Of a DNA stretch of 64,000 bases, positions 38,326 to 49,324 are shown piece by piece. A program made the position numbers and the translations under genes. This DNA is from Sipunculus nudus (lineage: Eukaryota; Annelida; Sipuncula; Golfingiida; Sipunculidae), in assembly GCA_026874595.1 (NCBI GenBank), contig CM049308.1, positions 53,145,624-53,209,623 of the forward strand, given 5' to 3'. How positions within the stretch are numbered: the first letter of the stretch is position 1; each line of letters begins with the position of its first letter. The notes under the pieces are model-generated. The model was not told the origin of the DNA. It searched no databases and was given only the letters and a program-made list of their open reading frames with translations.

Positions 38326-38523
38326 TCACACTGTGTCTGTCGTTCCTCCAGTACGTCCAATTTCCTCCCTTGGTGAGAGTGAGATAAGAAACCGGCGTCT
38401 CCATTCATCAGCAGACGTCTCATTCTGTGAGACCCGTTTTATGGACAGGACGCCATCAATGGTATCATCCATTAGTTTGGCGCGAGCTGGTCCGGCCAAG
38501 GTAAACGACGCTGTCGGTGACGC
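38326..38523 (-). CDS. Receptor last coding exon (candidate)
   Basis: Joins in phase 0 after an acceptor GTGAGTCAG and gives 65 residues with a TGA stop, including ADEWRRRFLISL and ending TTDTV. The pyrimidine tract is weak and the composition is less typical than in the other exons, so the true last exon could differ. If the exon at 39181-39020 were terminal, translation would run into its intron. Confidence 0.5.
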   Translation of the reverse strand, partial: ASPTASFTLAGPARAKLMDDTIDGVLSIKRVSQNETSADEWRRRFLISLSPREEIGRTGGTTDTV

Positions 38524-39411
38524 CTGACTCACAAGAACAGGCTGGAGCAGATTTTTAACAAGTCTCTACAAAACAAACAGAACAACCGGTCTGTCATCAA
38601 TGGGAAGTTCTTACTGTTCATTATTATCTAAATCTTATCTCAACAAAGCAATCAATGCAGCCATGGGTAAACTTCCAAATCGTTCAAAATTAGCCGCCAT
38701 GTCAAATTTGCTCGGTGTTCAATATTGTAGGAAATATACACTGGAAACTGATAAGTGAATTCTCTATGTTTCAACTGACATGCATTATTGTTTTTTTCTG
38801 TATGAAATATGATAATTCTTGCCCTTAAGGAGCTTTGGACCTTTGGCTCCATGTTATATTGTTTGTATTTTGCGAAGGACTCGGAACGGATTTTTAAAAC
38901 ATTTTTTTCCCATTAATTTGGAACACATTTTATGGTCTCTGCGGGTACGCCTGAATCAACAGCAATGACCAGGTGTTGACAAGTGACACGTCCCTGTGTA
39001 CATAACATGTTTTTATTACCTTTTTCTTTTGCTTTTCTGTCTCTGCTTCATCAACTGTCCATTCTTCAGTTGCTTGAACGTGGATTACCAGAGACGTGTC
39101 TTGCTGCCAAGGATTTTTTCCTGGAATTCTCATCACAATAGAATACGGGAGGAGTTGGCAGTTCTCTTTCTCAGACAATCGCTAAAAAATGGCGCAGTAA
39201 TTAACATATTGCAACAGCAAAAAAGCTTATACGTGTTAAAAATGATCTGGTTTAATCTCATGAGAAACATAGAGCTTCGCAAAATGAATCGGCAATGTAT
39301 ACAAGCATACTATGTTCATAAAACTTTTTTTTCGATAAACAATACGAATGAAAGTTTTCCTCGTTTATCATAGAATAAATGAAGATTTTTTATTGTTGCT
39401 TAAGACCATTC

Positions 39412-39466
<55 letters not shown>

Positions 39467-42400
39467 TATATATATATATATATATATCTGTGTGTGCGTC
39501 TCTTTGTATGTGTGTCCGTGAATTCATTTGATGAATATGATCTAATTATTCTTAATTATGGATATCCTTCCCGATATGCATTAGTCCTAGATTCAAAATT
39601 TACATATCAAATACGCCAGTTTCACCCATAAACACTCACATCTACAAAGTCTGATGATACTGTATGTTTACAGTACACGTACAGGTTCAATCTGATACGT
39701 GTCAGACCGTCGCTTATTCCGTCTTCTGTTAACCCCGTTTCGAGAATGCGTTTTGCAAATAATACAGTCTGAAGTATAGGTTCTTCAACTTTGGTGATGC
39801 TGAAAATAATTCCTGACTTTTTCATGCTGATTTTGATGCCGTCTTGAGAAGCCCGCCAGCTGGTCTCGCCCACATCTGACTTCTGCTCTCCATTATGTGT
39901 GATATCTTTATCCGAATCAATTCTCTTTCTTACCTTTTCTTCCATTTCTACACTCATTAAGTGAGACACCAGAGATTTATTCTTCTCCACAGTGCCCTGT
40001 TTTATAACCAAAGATTCTTTGCCTAAAGTGTTAGATAATTTCATGTTGAATACAGGTACAGTAATCTTTAAAACTTTCTTCAAAATAACTGGAAAAGACG
40101 TTTGCACTATCGGAGCAACAAAGACTTGGCCAAGCTCTAGAAGGTCTGTGAATGCTTCAAAGTCTGTTATCGACTGACACTTGAAGCTGATCATCTTGTT
40201 ATCATCAATGGCCGATTTAGGGATGTTAAAAACTACTTTAGAATCCGCATGGGAAATGGTAACCCCGGCCTTGCCGACATAGCAAGCTCTCTCCCAAGGT
40301 ATCTCGTCTGACGCTGGCTCTTTAGGATTGCTCAATTCAGGAGAGGCCATCACATTCAGTGAGTTACTTAAAATAGACTGCAAGAGATTAATACAGGCTT
40401 GTTGTTCAGGTTGTAATAATTTTTGTATAACTCGAATAAATCACGGTTACACAAATGATCGTTTCAAAATATCATTTTTTACCCATTTGGGAAAGGTTAA
40501 CGTTATTATCTTTTTTAATATCAAGTTTTGAACATTTATATCGATATTTAACAGGATACCCACGGTGATAGGATATATTTAACCAGCTCTTAGTCGTTAC
40601 GCCTGCAGACAAATTTGATTCCAGATTTATTTTTATAGAGAACGTTCTCATTATCTAGTAACGACTTCGTACTCATGCTCAGATGTTCCGGGTAGAAATG
40701 AGCGAAAAAAAGACAAACAAACAAAAATCTTCAGTAAAGTGATACCTTCTCGTGGTAAAGTGTAAATGAGAGTGTAGTCTTTCGATTCTTCCCGAGAAGT
40801 GGATCATACTCTTGTGTAGACGTGTTTGGTGTGATTGTCAGTATACAACTGACAGTCTCACCGGATGAACCGCCCTCGACGTAAAATTCCGCGGCGTCTC
40901 TCTGAACAGGCAGCCGAGTCAGGCTCTCAAGGATGGCAAACACAGGCCTAGAAATCTTAACCTGTTTGGATCAAATTTCAAATGCATAAAAAAAATTTTT
41001 CTTCATCGCCTACGGATGCTGCTATTTTTTTATTACTAGGTAAAACAGGGATGTAAATAAATGGTGTTCTGTATGCCAAAGATGAGGTGATCCAGAAAAT
41101 GTAATTTTATTAAGTAGATTTATTATTGAACTGAAACGGTGTCAATGATTTGGGTCAAGTCAGATAAAGAACAAATGGAATGTATATATCCGAGGTCGCG
41201 TTCGCCCGATTGACGGATAAAATGATCAAATGTGTTGACCACTATACGATAAATCTGTTGAATGAACAGCATGCAGAAAAACATGTGCATGTTGTTACAC
41301 GTTGCTCATGTGCATTATTAATTATAGAGATAAAACATTTTTAGGAAAGCAGGCCTCCGCCATGTGGGCGGTCCATAATGTGGGGTACTACGCAACCCAG
41401 AATTTTATTAACTTATCGGCCCATATTCCCAAGTTAACTGGTGCATATGTTCCCTAAAAAGTTGCGTTCACTTATTCGGCCTATATTCCTATGTGCACAC
41501 GAACAAGAATGAACACATATCCTCCTGATTGAAGCAATAATGACTTCGGTACTCACAGTTTGGATGTCTGCGGATGTGGAAGGCACAATTGGATATTGTA
41601 GCTCCATCTCAATCTCGCTGATTTCGTCAACTGTTTCAGGGTTTTCGATGTTAATAGTGCCTGTGCCAAGTGGGGTTGTCTTTTCTTTATTTATAAGTTC
41701 CTGAAGTAAAATAACACCTTGACGGTCTTTTACGGTGTTGTATAAATCACATTTGAAAGACCAGCAGTTGCTACATTTTATACACAATAAACAGAGATTT
41801 GGAGTTATAAGCAACAATATTGTGACTTTTTTTAAATTTATACACAGATTAGAACGTGGTATTATTTGTTGCCGAATCTTTCAAAATGTTGAGCTTGAAG
41901 AATCGTTTGCGCAGATTCTTAGTTTGTAAGAAAAACACGTGCCAGTAAGCTTATGTATGGTCAACAAAGCAAGTAGCAGCTTCTTCTTGAAATATCCTTG
42001 TAATCAATTGAAACCTTACACCCTGAAAAAACAAGTAGATTATGTAAACTATTTTATATAACCTGCAGATGGGACCCTTTAGTATCATCTTCGCTCAGAA
42101 AATAAACCTTGACCAAAAAGGACGACGTGGCTTCGTGATCCGGTTTCTTCTGGGCTTCAGAAAATATAATCACTTGTAAGTTGGTCCCTGTGAATCCTTC
42201 ATTCTGACATTTATTCCGAGGTTTCACCAGTGTGCACTGGATCTCCTTGAAAATGAACACAGTTATATTTTTTTACCTTCGACGTATGAAGATATTCATA
42301 TAACATCACAGAGCGAAATGTGTTGTTAAACCTTCAAAGAACATTTTTTTTAAATTTAATGTTTCATTTTATGGTTCCAGTTCATCTCTTGGCTTTCATT

Positions 42401-45400
42401 ATTTCATAAAGTTTTCACAATTTGATTCATGTTAAGCTGTCAACAGAGAAAATGTGTCTTTATTCAAACATTGAGGGATGTGTTACCTCTTTTCAATGAG
42501 GCTTCTAGATCTATATAAACATTTGCACGCCTTAAACATTAGAGGATGTCGAAAGGTACACGTGTATCTCTGAATTTAAATTTGAATTTAACAGTACAAT
42601 AAACAAAAATACATTTACAAGTATTATGATGGCCAGTGCTGTATTTATATAAGGACTAGGCGGACTGCAGCCTCATTATTTCATGATAGCCCTCTGCTAA
42701 TGAATAACTCTTTGGGATTATATTTATTGTGGCGCCTGTTAAGGGCATAATTTACATGTTCCAAAAAATTGCTCTACTTGTTTTATATAACATATTATTT
42801 GAATATTATTTAAATAATAGTAACGGCAGTGACTGTTCTGTGCATGTTAACCTCTTCATCAGTTCCATACTATTTTTAACTTGTTTAAGGTAATAAATTT
42901 TTAAACAATCTTTTTATCATATCGTTATACTGTTGACGGCTTCATATATGCGGGCTTTTCCGTGTTTCGTGAGGATTCCATTTCCGCTTTCTCACAATAC
43001 AAAAAAAACCTTATACATAGAGTATAACCGCTATTTTCTTATTTAAATATATCAAATATTATGTGCACAAAATCTTAATAAAAAATATTTTTTTTTACTG
43101 GTACACAATTGGTAAGATCTTATATTATTTAAAATATCAGTCTCTGAACATGCGCAACCTATTACTATTCATAATTTCAGCCTTTTATTTTCAACTTTGC
43201 CGTCAGGGAATGGCAGTCCTAATGGTGGAAAGATAATTACCTTGCTGTGGTGGACTATGACAGCTCCCACTAGAAGGATCAGCAAAAGGACCCCGATGAA
43301 GCCTACGACCATAGGAATAAAATGCCATGTGTCCCAGAGTCGGTCTTTTCCTAAAATGTACAGATGGATATTACCTTTGCCTCCGCCAGGAGGGTATGCG
43401 TTCATCCCCGTTCGTGCGCGTGTGTGTGTTTGTTCACAACATAATTCATGCAATCATGAACGGAAATTTTCAACGCATTTCGGGAATGGGCCAATGAAGA
43501 TCGTTTAGATTTTGGTGTGGATCCGCCACATAATTCGGAACCAGGAATGTCATAAAGGAATATTCACAAATGCAGAGTAATTTTTTTACAAACGAACCAG
43601 GGAATCTGGCCGAATAGGTGAATGTAATTGGGGTAACTTCTGCACAAATGAACCTTGGAATATTGGAAGAATAAGAGACATTAAACACGTTTTGCGGAGC
43701 ATCCTACATTAAGGACGTACCACGAACATGGTGGAGGCTTGCATACGAAACCTCAAGCCTTCTTCCGTATTTAAGCGTCATCTTCAAACATGATATTCAA
43801 ATACATATCAAATAAGTATGTTTATATAATTGTAAAAAAAGATTTGTTTACTCACCGTCGAGACTAAGATTATTATCTCCAGAATGCAGAGCGCCCGTAA
43901 GGCTACTATACTGGCTTTCATCTGTAGGAAAAGATGTAGTATCAAGACAGAGCTTTATTATTTGGGTCATCTTTTAAGTGACCAAAGGCCTGTAGCACCT
44001 CGGAAATCTTAAAACAATTTAGAAAACTATTTCGAATTTAGAATTAAAAAGTAAACACTCGAATATTAATTTGATACGGTGGCTTGTCAATAATACTGAA
44101 GTATAAATTATTGAACTTGCTTTTATAACACAGAAAGTGGTGGCGCTTATGGCAGGCAGCCGATCGCAACTTGACAGTAGCGCTCTCTCTCTTTAGCACG
44201 TGACACTGATCGATTTCCTTTCCATCGCTCGGTAACCCTGAGAAGGAATGATATATTTATTCCATTTCTGCAGTTTCTTTTTTTTTAAATTGAAACAATA
44301 TATTACACTGTCATCATGTTTTACAGTAACAATACTTTCTATACCAATGGAACATTTTAAAACTTTGATGTTAAAGAAAATCCAGGGCGATTTCAAAGCA
44401 AAAGTTTTACTGCTATTATAGTGCTAATGTTAGAAACCTGTTGAAATATGCTCTAAAATATATAGTACCTTGTCTTCAAGAGTATCTATTAAAATATATT
44501 AAAAATGTCGTTACACAAAATAGAATTCCCATGAATGCTTCGCTTGCATGAATATCAACAGTGTCCCAGTAGAGATCCTTTATATCTTCCTAGATTTGAA
44601 GATGGTGTATAAACTGTTTAACGGGCGATGATGATGACTAATGTACCGTTAATTTACAGCTTTTTTACGGAACTGTTCTGTCACCATTATAAACCATGCA
44701 ATATAATGCAACATAAGAGATTTGAGATTTGACAGATATCTGTGACAGATATCTGTGAAACATTCACGAAACATGTCTTTTTAATGATTGATGTCATGTA
44801 ATACACCATTATTGCTGCCAATGAAACTGGAATGTTATATACCGAATTTATTCTTAGGCGTTATAACCAAGGATTATAAGGCCAAAATAAAAAAAAAGGT
44901 ATGGTTCTCAGGCACTTTTTTTTCAGAAATCAATGCGGGCGGGAGCTTTTTTTAATTTAAATTTTTTTGGTATGTTTCGATAAAAATGTCAAAAAATAAG
45001 GAAAAAACATGAAAATAACAGTTTTATTTTGCTTAATAAGTAAAAGCACTACAAAACAAAGGAAATTGTATGGTTTTATCTTCTTGAAAGAAAAGTCGGA
45101 GCGGGAGCAGCTCAAAATTGGAAATTTTGTATTGAAAATCAAAATAAAAAGTTTTGATGCGGGGGTTTAAAATTGATGCGAGCGGTTCCTGAGAACCATA
45201 CCTTTAATTTTTTTGACCTAATGGAAGATTTAAATTTTTTCGGCTTACCTGGTGTTCTACTCCTCAAAGAGGTGTCGCCACCGGCCGACGATATGTTCCC
45301 CGCCACCCAGACAGTGGTCCATCTCCTGCGCGTCATCTCAGCTGATAAATTTCCCAAACGCCCAAGCTGCTGATAGAGCAGTACAGAGGCGCCCTCTTTT

Positions 45401-45467
45401 GTCTGACAATAGCGTAAAGCTTCTCGCATGTCTGCCCTTATGTTAGCAGTGAAGAAAATTTCAACCT
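38326..45467 (-). CDS. Single-pass membrane receptor with ZU5-like and UPA-like cytoplasmic region (nine exons, 5' end incomplete)
   Basis: Exons, 5' to 3' on the minus strand: 45467-45249, 43921-43856, 43350-43241, 42245-42063, 41700-41557, 40961-40746, 40377-39640, 39181-39020, 38523-38326. Every junction is GT-AG and all phases agree, giving about 678 residues ending in TGA. The first exon is extracellular and includes ALRYCQTKEG and TTVWVAGNIS, faintly C-type-lectin-like. Exon 3 holds a membrane helix (FIPMVVGFIGVLLLILLV, about residues 107-128). Exons 4-6 are cytoplasmic with no domain I recognise. Exon 7 has a ZU5-like pattern: GKAGVTI, FNIPKSAIDD, VAPIVQTSFP, LKITVP. Exons 7-8 (RIRLNLYVY, YSIVMRIPGK) look UPA-like. 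ZU5-UPA pairs occur in UNC5 receptors, PIDD and ankyrins. A death domain, usual after UPA in UNC5 and PIDD, is not apparent. Ligand and role are unknown. Confidence 0.75.
39020..39181 (-). CDS. Receptor exon 8 (UPA-like)
   Basis: Acceptor ATTTTTTAG, 54 codons in phase 0, donor GTAATA. It continues the beta-rich stretch of exon 7 with LLPYSIVMRI and SLVIHVQATEEW, and ends in a charged Lys-rich segment. Its in-frame fit supports the GTGAGT donor at 39639 rather than the TGA 16 bases into that intron. Confidence 0.7.
39414..39488. repeat. (TA)n microsatellite in receptor intron
   Basis: TA run interrupted once by CAG at about 39463. Confidence 0.9.
39640..40377 (-). CDS. Receptor exon 7 (ZU5-like)
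   Basis: 246 codons, phase 0 at both ends (acceptor CTCTTGCAG, donor GTGAGT). Roughly residues 35-115 of the exon match the ZU5 pattern; an acidic and basic linker (SDKDITHNGEQKSD) follows, then a second beta-rich half with SWRASQDGIKISM. It would be intracellular. Confidence 0.8.
40746..40961 (-). CDS. Receptor exon 6
   Basis: 72 codons in phase 0 between CAAACAG and GTATCA; beta-rich (EFYVEGGSSGETVSCILTI). No domain recognised. Confidence 0.8.
41405..41530 (-). mobile_element. Possible degenerate copy of the GGGCCAAGGAAG repeat
   Basis: On the minus strand GGAGGATATGTGTTCATTC and AGGAATATAGGCCGAATAAG resemble blocks of the copy at 43382. Shorter and more diverged than the others; lies in the intron between receptor exons 5 and 6. 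Confidence 0.4.
41557..41700 (-). CDS. Receptor exon 5
   Basis: 48 codons in phase 0, acceptor TTTTACTTCAG, donor GTGAGT. Acidic linker-like sequence (PETVDEISEIEMEL). Confidence 0.8.
42063..42245 (-). CDS. Receptor exon 4
   Basis: 61 codons in phase 0, acceptor TTTTCAAG, donor GTTATA (a weaker donor). Contains EIQCTLVKPRNKCQNEG and FLVKVYFLSEDDTKG. Confidence 0.75.
43241..43350 (-). CDS. Receptor exon 3 (transmembrane helix)
   Basis: Phase 1 in, phase 0 out. Encodes about 22 hydrophobic residues preceded by DTWHF and followed by HHSK, which fits a type I orientation. Confidence 0.85.
43382..43690 (+). mobile_element. GGGCCAAGGAAG dispersed repeat, copy 3
   Basis: CCGCCAGGAGGGTATGCGTT, TTGTTCACAACATAATTCAT, CATTTCGGGAATGGGCCAAT and TTTTGGTGTGGATCCGCC follow in the same order as in copy 1. 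It sits in the receptor intron between exons 2 and 3. Confidence 0.7.
43856..43921 (-). CDS. Receptor exon 2 (juxtamembrane)
   Basis: 66 bases, phase 1 at both ends, acceptor TTCCTACAG, donor GTGAGT. Ser- and Asn-rich stalk sequence (ESQYSSLTGALHSGDNN). Confidence 0.75.
44895..45205. mobile_element. 311-base terminal-inverted-repeat element (MITE-like)
   Basis: The ends AAAGGTATGGTTCTCAGG (44895-44912) and CCTGAGAACCATACCTTT (45188-45205) are perfect 18-base inverted repeats. The interior is T- and A-rich with GCGGGCGGGAGC and GAGCGGGAGCAGCTC. It lies in the receptor intron with its right end 43 bases from the donor of exon 1. No coding capacity. Confidence 0.8.
45249..45467 (-). CDS. Receptor first supported exon (extracellular)
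   Basis: Phase 1 at both ends, acceptor TTATTTACAG, donor GTAAGC. 72 codons, including one Cys in ALRYCQ and aromatic TTVWVAG. The spacing recalls the first half of a C-type lectin-like domain, but the second half is not seen downstream, so this is only a suggestion. Confidence 0.7.
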
Positions 45468-45529
45468 CTGTAAATAATGCAAAAGCATGTTTTGTTGCTT
45501 TTCAGGCATTTTTCGGTCATGCACTATGC

Positions 45530-46095
45530 GAAATCACAAGATGGTTAAGAAATAACAAACACAAGATGATTAGCAACTAAAAATACACAAGATTGATAAC
45601 ACATTAGAAAAATAAGATGATTAACAAGTAACAAACACAAGATGGTTACCAAATAAAAATTCAAAATTTTGTTATCAAATTAGAAAAAACAGATGATTAA
45701 CAAGTCATAAACACAAGATGGTTACCAAATTACAAAAATAAGATGATTAACAGGTAACAAACACAAAATTATTACCAAATAGCAAACACAAGATGATCAA
45801 CAAATAACAATCAAGATGATCTACAGATAACAAACACAAGATACGATTAACAAATTACAAACACAAGATGATTAACAAAAAAGAAAATCAGCACAAGATG
45901 ATTAACAGATAAAAAAGACAAGATGACTTACAAATGACAAACATATGATGATTAACAATCAACAAACACAAGCTGGCTTACAAATAACAAACACCAGGAT
46001 GATCAACAAAAATCAAACAGAAGATGATTTACAAATCACAAACACACGATGATTAACAAATAACAAACACCAGATGATTAACAAATTACAAACAT
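45530..46095 (+). repeat. Minisatellite, about 20- to 28-base unit
   Basis: About 20 imperfect units of ACAAGATGATTAACAAATAA plus a short AACAAACAC spacer, drifting in length and with scattered substitutions. Lies upstream of the first supported receptor exon. Confidence 0.9.
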
Positions 46096-47207
46096 ATACA
46101 TATCATCATCTGAATCTCTTTTTATGACTTAAACGTTATTGAATGCAATGTAACAGGGGTTTAAAATGTTTCATTTCAATATCACTATCTAGAACCCTTT
46201 CACAATTTTTCCTCTGTTATCGGGCAGCCGTCTACGTCTGTCTTTGTGTGTGTTTAAGTTTATCAAGCGTCTCTGTCCATATATATGTTCGGTATCCCCT
46301 CAGGTTCCGTCAAATTATTTTAGTTCGTTGGGAGTGTCTGATTATCTGGGTGTTTCTCTGTGTGTTTATCTGTATATTACGTGTCATGTGTATTTTTCTT
46401 CGTGACGACTGGTTTTAGTCTGCTACTCATGTAGATGCTTCATGCAACGGCCCATGTTGCTGAGAAAATGGTAGGGGGACAGTCCAGAAGAGTAGTGTCG
46501 GGGGCCCTGGCAAAGGCCCAAAACCCTCCCCGAAACATTGTTTCCCGCTTAAATCTCCGGACATCCCCAAGATTCTCCAATTCAAGATGATAATATTTTT
46601 CTTCAGTTCCATTCCAACTACATATTATGGAACATGTATTTTCATTATACGAAGGTTGGTTTTGTTCACTTTTCCAAACTTTGTTTATGATCATTTTGAT
46701 TTAAATCATCGGCATTACAGATATTATACAACATGTTATAAGTAACCACTAATGACAACTCAATGAATTCCTTTACTAATACCAAACCCTAAACTTCAAG
46801 GTGCATAACTGTATGATTATTAAGAAAATACATTAAATAACCTGTGATCTAGATGACAGAATTATCTCGAAATGGCCATGTTAAAAAATGCGTTTTATTC
46901 CTCTTAAAGTGAAGGGGACTAAAGGTACTTTGTCCAAACAACTACAAGAAAAAAAAGGGGAGGGGAAGTTTTATGCAGACACGCCGAGTGAGATATTTTT
47001 GTACGTGTATATACGTTTATGTTCACCATTACTCACTCATGAAGGGGATTTAATGATAAACGGGATCGCATAAGTAGTAAGCCCGTCGGCCGTATACGCT
47101 GCCCTTATCCGTGTTAACCTTATTTATCGTCAACCGACAAGAGCCATTGACAGTATAGCACACTTGCACATACTTTGATTGTTAAGCACCAGGGAATATA
47201 AAAGGAA
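46096..47207. other. Stretch with no supported gene
   Basis: An open frame on the minus strand at about 46440-46630 (with WNGTEEKYYHLELENL) has an acceptor-like TATGTAG but no good donor and no phase that clearly fits the neighbouring exons. It could be an unassigned exon. Confidence 0.3.
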
Positions 47208-48570
47208 CCTATTCACATACCAGGTATATTAAGTTTAAGTGATGTATGACGTTTTCTCCTTTATCAAATTTTTTAATTATTGGATTAATCACTCATGTTC
47301 ATGTCGAAAAACCACCTCCCGACTCGTAAATACTTGAAACTTTTCAACTGGAATAATTATACATGTACTTATGTGTACTTATTCATTTCGTAAGATTGTG
47401 CGGTATCTTGTCCACAATGATACTGATGGACCCAAATAGAAATGGTAACCTATCTGCGAAAGAGCGAAGTCATATGGCCCCATCTGAAATGGGATAATCT
47501 TGATATATTTCATACATAGTAACTAACCCTCTAACATAGTTTCCTTGGCCTGACTATAACACGTGGTTTTGTTGGGTCGAATGGCACTTGGTGGCGTGTA
47601 TACCTCCGCAAAGGCAAAATAAGAACAACAATGCGACTGGAACAGTTCCTTATCTGGCTTCGCATTGAAATGTATTGAACTAAATTTTCTTTGACCAGTG
47701 TCCAAACCCTTCACACAGATTTGTAAAAACGGTTGAATGTTTTTTGCATAATATTGCTAACAGACCTCTTTACTCTGTCATATAATTCCAGTTTGTTTCC
47801 CGATGTTACTATATGGATATAAATAATACTAAGTGAACAAGTAATCTTTCATGGTACGATACCTATCGCGATACTTCATTCATACTAGGATGCAGGGCAG
47901 GATACATAGTAATGTACGTGTACCACAGCTGCATTCTGGTGCACTAGAAATAAAGCTTATTACAGAATAGGTCGTTGAGAAGTTGCCGTTAAACTTATTT
48001 TTCATTTTCCATTGACGTTTCATGTGGCCAAGATATGACACATAGAAACTATTTATTTATATATCGTACAACACTTTCAGTCATATGATAAAGACGTGCA
48101 AATATATTTAAAGTGACATAATCATTTGCGAAAATATGTGTATAACATCATGCTTTTAGTTAATTTTGACTAGGTACAAACTATGCCGGAAAATGGGCAT
48201 ACTGTTACCTGTATTATAATAGTTTTAAATACTTTTTTCTGTGTTTAGTAAACACAGTCCATGCACGTGTGTGTCTACCACGACATGGTCCAATATTAAG
48301 CACGAGCAACTACCCAAAAGGAGATCAAACATGAAGAAAAAACACGAAAGACACAGGTTTGATGGTTGATAAAATCTAGATTTGTTATGATGCGCGGTGC
48401 GGCCACCAGGTGGTGTGCGTGCTCTATTTATGTTTTGCGCCACTAATCGCGCCCGATACAAGCTTATTCGTACTTGTATACAGGAGTAACCAAACGCTTT
48501 TAGAACGAACTATTTACAAATAACAATATGTTGTAATCAGAACACATTATATACCTGGTATGTGAATAGG
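47208..48570. mobile_element. Segment bounded by a perfect 22-base inverted repeat
   Basis: 47208-47229 and 48549-48570 are exact reverse complements (cores CCTATTCACATACCAGG and CCTGGTATGTGAATAGG), with partial matches extending about 10 bases outward. A 1.36 kb transposon-like unit is the simplest reading, but no transposase or duplication of the target was seen. Confidence 0.5.
47528..47708 (-). CDS. Candidate upstream exon of the receptor
   Basis: Open 60-codon frame with a Cys pair (SHCCSYFAFAE) and a further Cys (NKTTCYSQAK). It ends GAG G before GTTAGT, a phase 1 donor that would join in frame to the exon at 45467. Its acceptor (GTGTGAAG) is poor and in phase 0, which does not fit the signal-peptide exon at 49324. 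It also lies inside the inverted-repeat unit 47208-48570, which weakens the call. Confidence 0.3.
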
Positions 48571-49266
48571 CCCCTTTAATATATCGATACACGGTCTTGA
48601 TACGATATCTGACTACGTGTCGAGTAACTTACAACCCCAGTTACCGCCCTATAATCAAGGGTCTTGCAACAACCCTAACATATCTTGAAAATATTATTTT
48701 ACTACAACACAGTAAATTATTTCAATTTCCATATATTATAAAATTAATCACTTAAAGTGAATTATCTATAATGCAATTGAATGTTATCGTTATGATGTTT
48801 TCAAAAGTTTTCTTTTTAAAACATGTTTTTGGTATTATTATGGAAGAGCCTTCAGCAACCCCATCCTCGCTTTGAGAAATCCTTGATCCAGCACTGGATT
48901 ATGTATATCCCACCGCGGTCACCCGCCTTAAATGAATTAAGTTGAGTAGGATATCTTTAATACACATACACTGTATCTTGATACCGAGTGTGAATGGTGG
49001 ACATAATCCTTGGGTGTCCAGTCTTCACGTTAAAGTATTCCAGCATTCATCCTTTGTTTAGAAAATCATGACAGGATAATTTTTTCTAGTTATTTTTAAA
49101 TAACTATTGCGCTATGGACTACAGTCACGAAAGTCATATCATCGTAAGTTAAATTATGCGCTATATTACCTCTAAGGTTAAATGAACACATATACACATA
49201 CCTTAATCATTCTATAATTCATATATATAATTTTATTTTTATAATGTAATATAATATGTAACTGAC

Positions 49267-49324
49267 CAGTTTTTGCATCCTGACCCAGAGCAAGCAACAA
49301 CAGAAGAAACACCATAGGACCCAT
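49267..49324 (-). CDS. Candidate signal-peptide exon
   Basis: ATG at 49324-49322 encodes MGPMVFLLLLLALGQDAKT followed by a split Gly codon and GTCAGT donor (phase 1). The short hydrophobic core followed by small and polar residues is a textbook signal peptide. It lies on the receptor's strand, 3.9 kb upstream of its first firm exon. A linking exon was not identified, so ownership is inference. Confidence 0.45.

Noticed and set aside
38202-38423. Alternative minus-strand frame overlapping the receptor's last exon
   Set aside because: Its frame does not follow from the upstream exon phase.
46440-46694. Minus-strand frame with WNGTEEKYYHLELENLG
   Set aside because: Looks somewhat coding and lies upstream of the receptor, but no donor and phase combination fits the known exons; left as unassigned.
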